From Alphaproteobacteria bacterium (GTDB lineage Bacteria; Pseudomonadota; Alphaproteobacteria; Micavibrionales; Micavibrionaceae): a DNA stretch of 16,637 nucleotides. The position numbers and the translations under genes were made by a program. Every line of letters begins with the position of its first letter. Position 1 is the first letter of the stretch. The notes beneath the pieces were generated by a model. That model did not search any database. It was not told the DNA's origin and saw nothing but the letters and a program-made list of their open reading frames with translations. This document shows, one piece after another, positions 14,563 to 16,637 of the stretch. The DNA lies in contig JALZUF010000299.1 in assembly GCA_023301785.1 (NCBI GenBank), forward strand, positions 1 to 16,637, in the 5' to 3' direction.

Positions 14563-15486
14563 TTATTTCTTTTTAAAGCCTTTGCCCTTGTAATAATCGC
14601 CAGGGAAGTCTTTACGAAGCGGTAAGTCGCCATCAAGTTCATGCACAACAGCACATTGTGGTTCAACGGCACGAAGTTGTGGCCATTTCTCAACCCAGCC
14701 ACGTGTGTGGTCTGCGTCTTGGATAAGCGAGTAATGCATACAATCAGATAGGCCAATCGCTTGGCGATAGCTGTGATATGTTCCAGGCGTTACGATAGTA
14801 TCTGCAGCACCAACGAAGTGATGTTGTGGCACTTTGGCCAGTCTAGCGCTGTAGTTGGTGGCTAGAACTGCGTTCTCTGAAACATTTGGAATGTTTACGT
14901 TGTCTACAAATTTAGGGTTCAAGTCACCTGCCACTGTACGAAGTGTCTTGATGTCGTTACGCGTTGCGGCCAAGACCGCGGCAATATTGGCGCCACCACC
15001 GTAACCAACAATGTGAAAGCTTGTGATATCCCATCTGGCGGCAATGTTATCTAAAGCTGTGCTGTAAGCGGCGATAACTTCAGGGGCAAAACGGTCTTGT
15101 TGCCAGTATTTAGGATCGCATCCTTTTTCTTCTGGCATTTTTACATACTGGCAAGGGCGAGCAAGGTAAGCCACGTTTTTAGATAAGTCACGTGTTGCTA
15201 AATGCAGCCCAACAGGATTATCACGAGTGGCATCATCTTCCAAAAAGCTTGGTTTTTGTTTTTCAGGATCGACAGGAAGAGCAGTATCACCTTCAATATA
15301 GATTGTTGCGGACGCTTGTCTTTGATGCATACGTTCCCATGCTTGTAATTGGAATTGACCCGCATTCACTGTGCGTTCAACCATAAAGGCAGGGCGCGCT
15401 AGCTGATGCGCTGTTTGGTCATTGATGTCTGTCTCCAAACCACAAGCAGATAAAAGTAAAAGGGAAGAAAGTAAAAGTTTTTTCAT
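14563..15486 (-). CDS. Alpha/beta-hydrolase-like lipoprotein lacking the nucleophile Ser
   Basis: A 307-aa predicted lipoprotein (signal peptide with LLSAC, Cys15). The fold is that of an alpha/beta hydrolase. A strand and oxyanion-type region with NPVGLHLATRD and VAYLARPCQY comes first, then the conserved PKYWQQDRFAPEVIAAY. A nucleophile-elbow region, SFHIVGYGGGANIAAVLAA (156-174), follows, with Asp229 in GAADTIVTP and His260 in DADHTRGW. In active relatives the elbow reads G-x-S-x-G; here it is GYGGG (161-165) with Gly163, codon GGT, at the nucleophile position. The frame is otherwise intact, with the putative catalytic Asp and His kept, so this is a probable pseudoenzyme or a single-base variant rather than a decayed gene. 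The C-terminus is Lys/Gly-rich. AAAGG sits eight bases before the ATG. The function is unknown. Confidence 0.8.
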   Translation of the reverse strand: MKKLLLSSLLLLSACGLETDINDQTAHQLARPAFMVERTVNAGQFQLQAWERMHQRQASATIYIEGDTALPVDPEKQKPSFLEDDATRDNPVGLHLATRDLSKNVAYLARPCQYVKMPEEKGCDPKYWQQDRFAPEVIAAYSTALDNIAARWDITSFHIVGYGGGANIAAVLAATRNDIKTLRTVAGDLNPKFVDNVNIPNVSENAVLATNYSARLAKVPQHHFVGAADTIVTPGTYHSYRQAIGLSDCMHYSLIQDADHTRGWVEKWPQLRAVEPQCAVVHELDGDLPLRKDFPGDYYKGKGFKKK

Positions 15487-15579
15487 AGAATGAGCCTTTA
15501 AAGCGTGAATTACCTAAGTATTTTATGATGATTTGCGCTTTTACGCCACAGCAAATTTAAAAAGCTTTTTTAGGTCAGA

Positions 15580-16200
15580 TTATTTCGGCGGATTCCATCC
15601 AGCTTTCCAGCTTTCAATGTCTTTGATAACGGCTTTTTCACCATTATCAAAAAACCAGCTATCAACAGCATAACGTTGCTTTGTTTCAATATCTTGAATA
15701 ACGGCAGTTTGATGCCACCATCGTGACCCACTGCCGATTGGGCTTCTGCTGGCAGGGAAAAAGGGTGTGTTATATGTGAGCAGGTTAAGATCTTGCAAGA
15801 GCATAAGGTAAATTGTGGTGTTCGTGCTTTCGTCTATGCAATCTTGTTGGAAGCGCTGCGATTCAATGCTGTCATCTTGGTATATTCGAAATGTGCCGTG
15901 TTTGTCGTTATGGGTGCCTGTGAGGGCTCCTATATCCTTCTCAAAAATTTGAATGGCTTGCGTGACCTTGGTGCGTTCATCTTCTGCACTTTTGGTGTTT
16001 TTAAATAAGGTCGTTAACTTTTTGTGGGTGGTTTTAGGAAGGGACACTAAATTACGCGTTTGACAGCCATAGTTAAGGCAATGGGTAAAGTTTTGAGCGG
16101 TCGGCGATTTGATGTCATATAGGTTTAGGTAATATTGCGGATTGCCGCTATTACAGGCAGATAAAAACAATATAAAACATAAGCTTAGTGGGCGTTTCAA
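15580..16200 (-). CDS. Lipoprotein with Cys-His-Asp (transglutaminase/cysteine-protease-like) motif
   Basis: A 206-aa predicted lipoprotein; the lipobox LSAC (13-16) follows a short hydrophobic signal. The N-terminal mature part contains HCLNYGCQTRNLVSL, a two-Cys stretch that I believe recurs in alphaproteobacterial homologues. The second half has the order of a papain/transglutaminase-like site: QQDCIDESTNT with Cys121 at a helix start, WWHQTAVI with His163 on a strand, and YAVDSWFFDNG with Asp180. A cysteine-dependent amidase or protease at the envelope is therefore inferred, without knowing the substrate. The start is TTG at 16200, overlapping the xthA stop in a TTGA; no earlier in-frame start would keep the signal peptide at the N-terminus. 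Translation is probably coupled to xthA. The next gene on the strand follows after 93 bp. Confidence 0.75.
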   Translation of the reverse strand: MKRPLSLCFILFLSACNSGNPQYYLNLYDIKSPTAQNFTHCLNYGCQTRNLVSLPKTTHKKLTTLFKNTKSAEDERTKVTQAIQIFEKDIGALTGTHNDKHGTFRIYQDDSIESQRFQQDCIDESTNTTIYLMLLQDLNLLTYNTPFFPASRSPIGSGSRWWHQTAVIQDIETKQRYAVDSWFFDNGEKAVIKDIESWKAGWNPPK

Positions 16201-16637
16201 ATATCTAGCTCTAAAATAACGGGTGTGTGATCTGAGGCTTTTTCTTCACCGCGTGGGCCTTTATCAATCATACAGCTTTTTAATTTATCAACCAAAGGCG
16301 GGGACAGTAAAAAATGATCAATACGAATACCATTATTTTTAGGCCAAGCACCAGCCTGATAATCCCAAAAGCTGTACTCACTATCATTATGGTTCAATAT
16401 ACGAAACGAATCGTATAGTCCCAGATTGAGGAGGGACTGCCATTTGGCATGCGTCTCTGGGCGGAACAAGGCATCACCGCGCCAGCTTGCAGGATCATGG
16501 CAGTCTTGATCGGCGGGTATAACGTTAAAATCACCACCAATCACGAAGGTGATATTCTGTTCACGAAGATATTTTAAGCGTTGATAAAGACGCTCCATCC
16601 AATCCAGTTTGTAGGTATATTTTTCTGTATCCACGGG
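16197..16637 (-). CDS. xthA: Exodeoxyribonuclease III, C-terminal part (runs off right edge)
   Basis: This is the C-terminal ~147 residues of an exonuclease III/AP endonuclease of the EEP superfamily, which cleaves abasic sites and removes 3' nucleotides in base excision repair. The visible part begins in the family stretch PVDTEKYTYKLDWM. It then has GGDFNVIPADQD with the catalytic Asp/Asn pair, the WRGDALFRPE recognition loop, YSFWDYQAGAWPKNNGIRIDHFLLS, and the terminal SDHTPV with the catalytic His. The frame stays open to the window end, so the N-terminal ~110-120 residues lie outside; the GTG at 16634 is an internal Val codon and not a start. Its stop overlaps the start of the downstream lipoprotein gene by 4 nt. 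Confidence 0.95.
   Translation of the reverse strand, partial: PVDTEKYTYKLDWMERLYQRLKYLREQNITFVIGGDFNVIPADQDCHDPASWRGDALFRPETHAKWQSLLNLGLYDSFRILNHNDSEYSFWDYQAGAWPKNNGIRIDHFLLSPPLVDKLKSCMIDKGPRGEEKASDHTPVILELDI

Noticed and set aside
15192..15386. Plus-strand 64-aa frame inside the hydrolase-like gene
   Set aside because: It lies wholly opposite a gene with a signal peptide and family motifs, has no ribosome site, and is best explained as a shadow frame.
16197..16634. GTG at 16634 as the start of a 145-aa protein
   Set aside because: Homology to exonuclease III shows that this GTG is an internal Val codon in PVDTEKY; the gene continues beyond the window.

Overview
The window looks like chromosomal DNA of an alphaproteobacterium with an AT-leaning genome. 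The main evidence is gene order: dcd, murA, infA, maf, an RNase E/G-family rng and tRNA-Phe lie in the compact housekeeping order typical of that class. The infA product is almost a consensus alphaproteobacterial IF-1. A predatory or marine lineage such as Micavibrionales is possible, but nothing here proves a genus.

Left part (1-4483). A terminator closes an unseen gene off the left edge. It is followed by a 7-TM membrane protein with two PQ-loop-like segments, a doubtful small ORF, and a leucine-type amino acid dehydrogenase. The dehydrogenase tail overlaps, on the opposite strand, the 3' end of a YjbH/GfcD-family envelope protein.

Middle (4484-8811). glpD and glpK overlap and form a compact glycerol-utilisation operon: GlpK phosphorylates glycerol and GlpD oxidises glycerol-3-phosphate, feeding electrons to the quinone pool. 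No glpF or glpR is present. A visibly AT-rich membrane acyltransferase gene follows, then tRNA-Thr(GGT) on the minus strand.

Housekeeping block (8812-14000). It contains a 57-aa basic protein, dcd (pyrimidine nucleotides), murA (first committed step of peptidoglycan synthesis), infA, an unknown 106-aa minus-strand protein, maf, rng and tRNA-Phe(GAA). The genes often found between murA and infA in this class (DUF2948, hisD, UPF0262), and yacG after rng, are absent.

Right part (14001-16637). The 3' half of tRNA-Phe is repeated exactly 120 bp downstream. Next come three predicted lipoproteins: a staphylococcal-nuclease-like protein, an alpha/beta-hydrolase-like protein whose nucleophile Ser is replaced by Gly, and a Cys-His-Asp transglutaminase/protease-like protein. 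The last is translationally coupled to a partial xthA (exonuclease III) that runs off the right edge.

No CRISPR array, insertion sequence, integrase or clear defence system was seen. The most unusual items are the tRNA-Phe half repeat, the serine-less hydrolase-like lipoprotein and the overprinted tail of the dehydrogenase.
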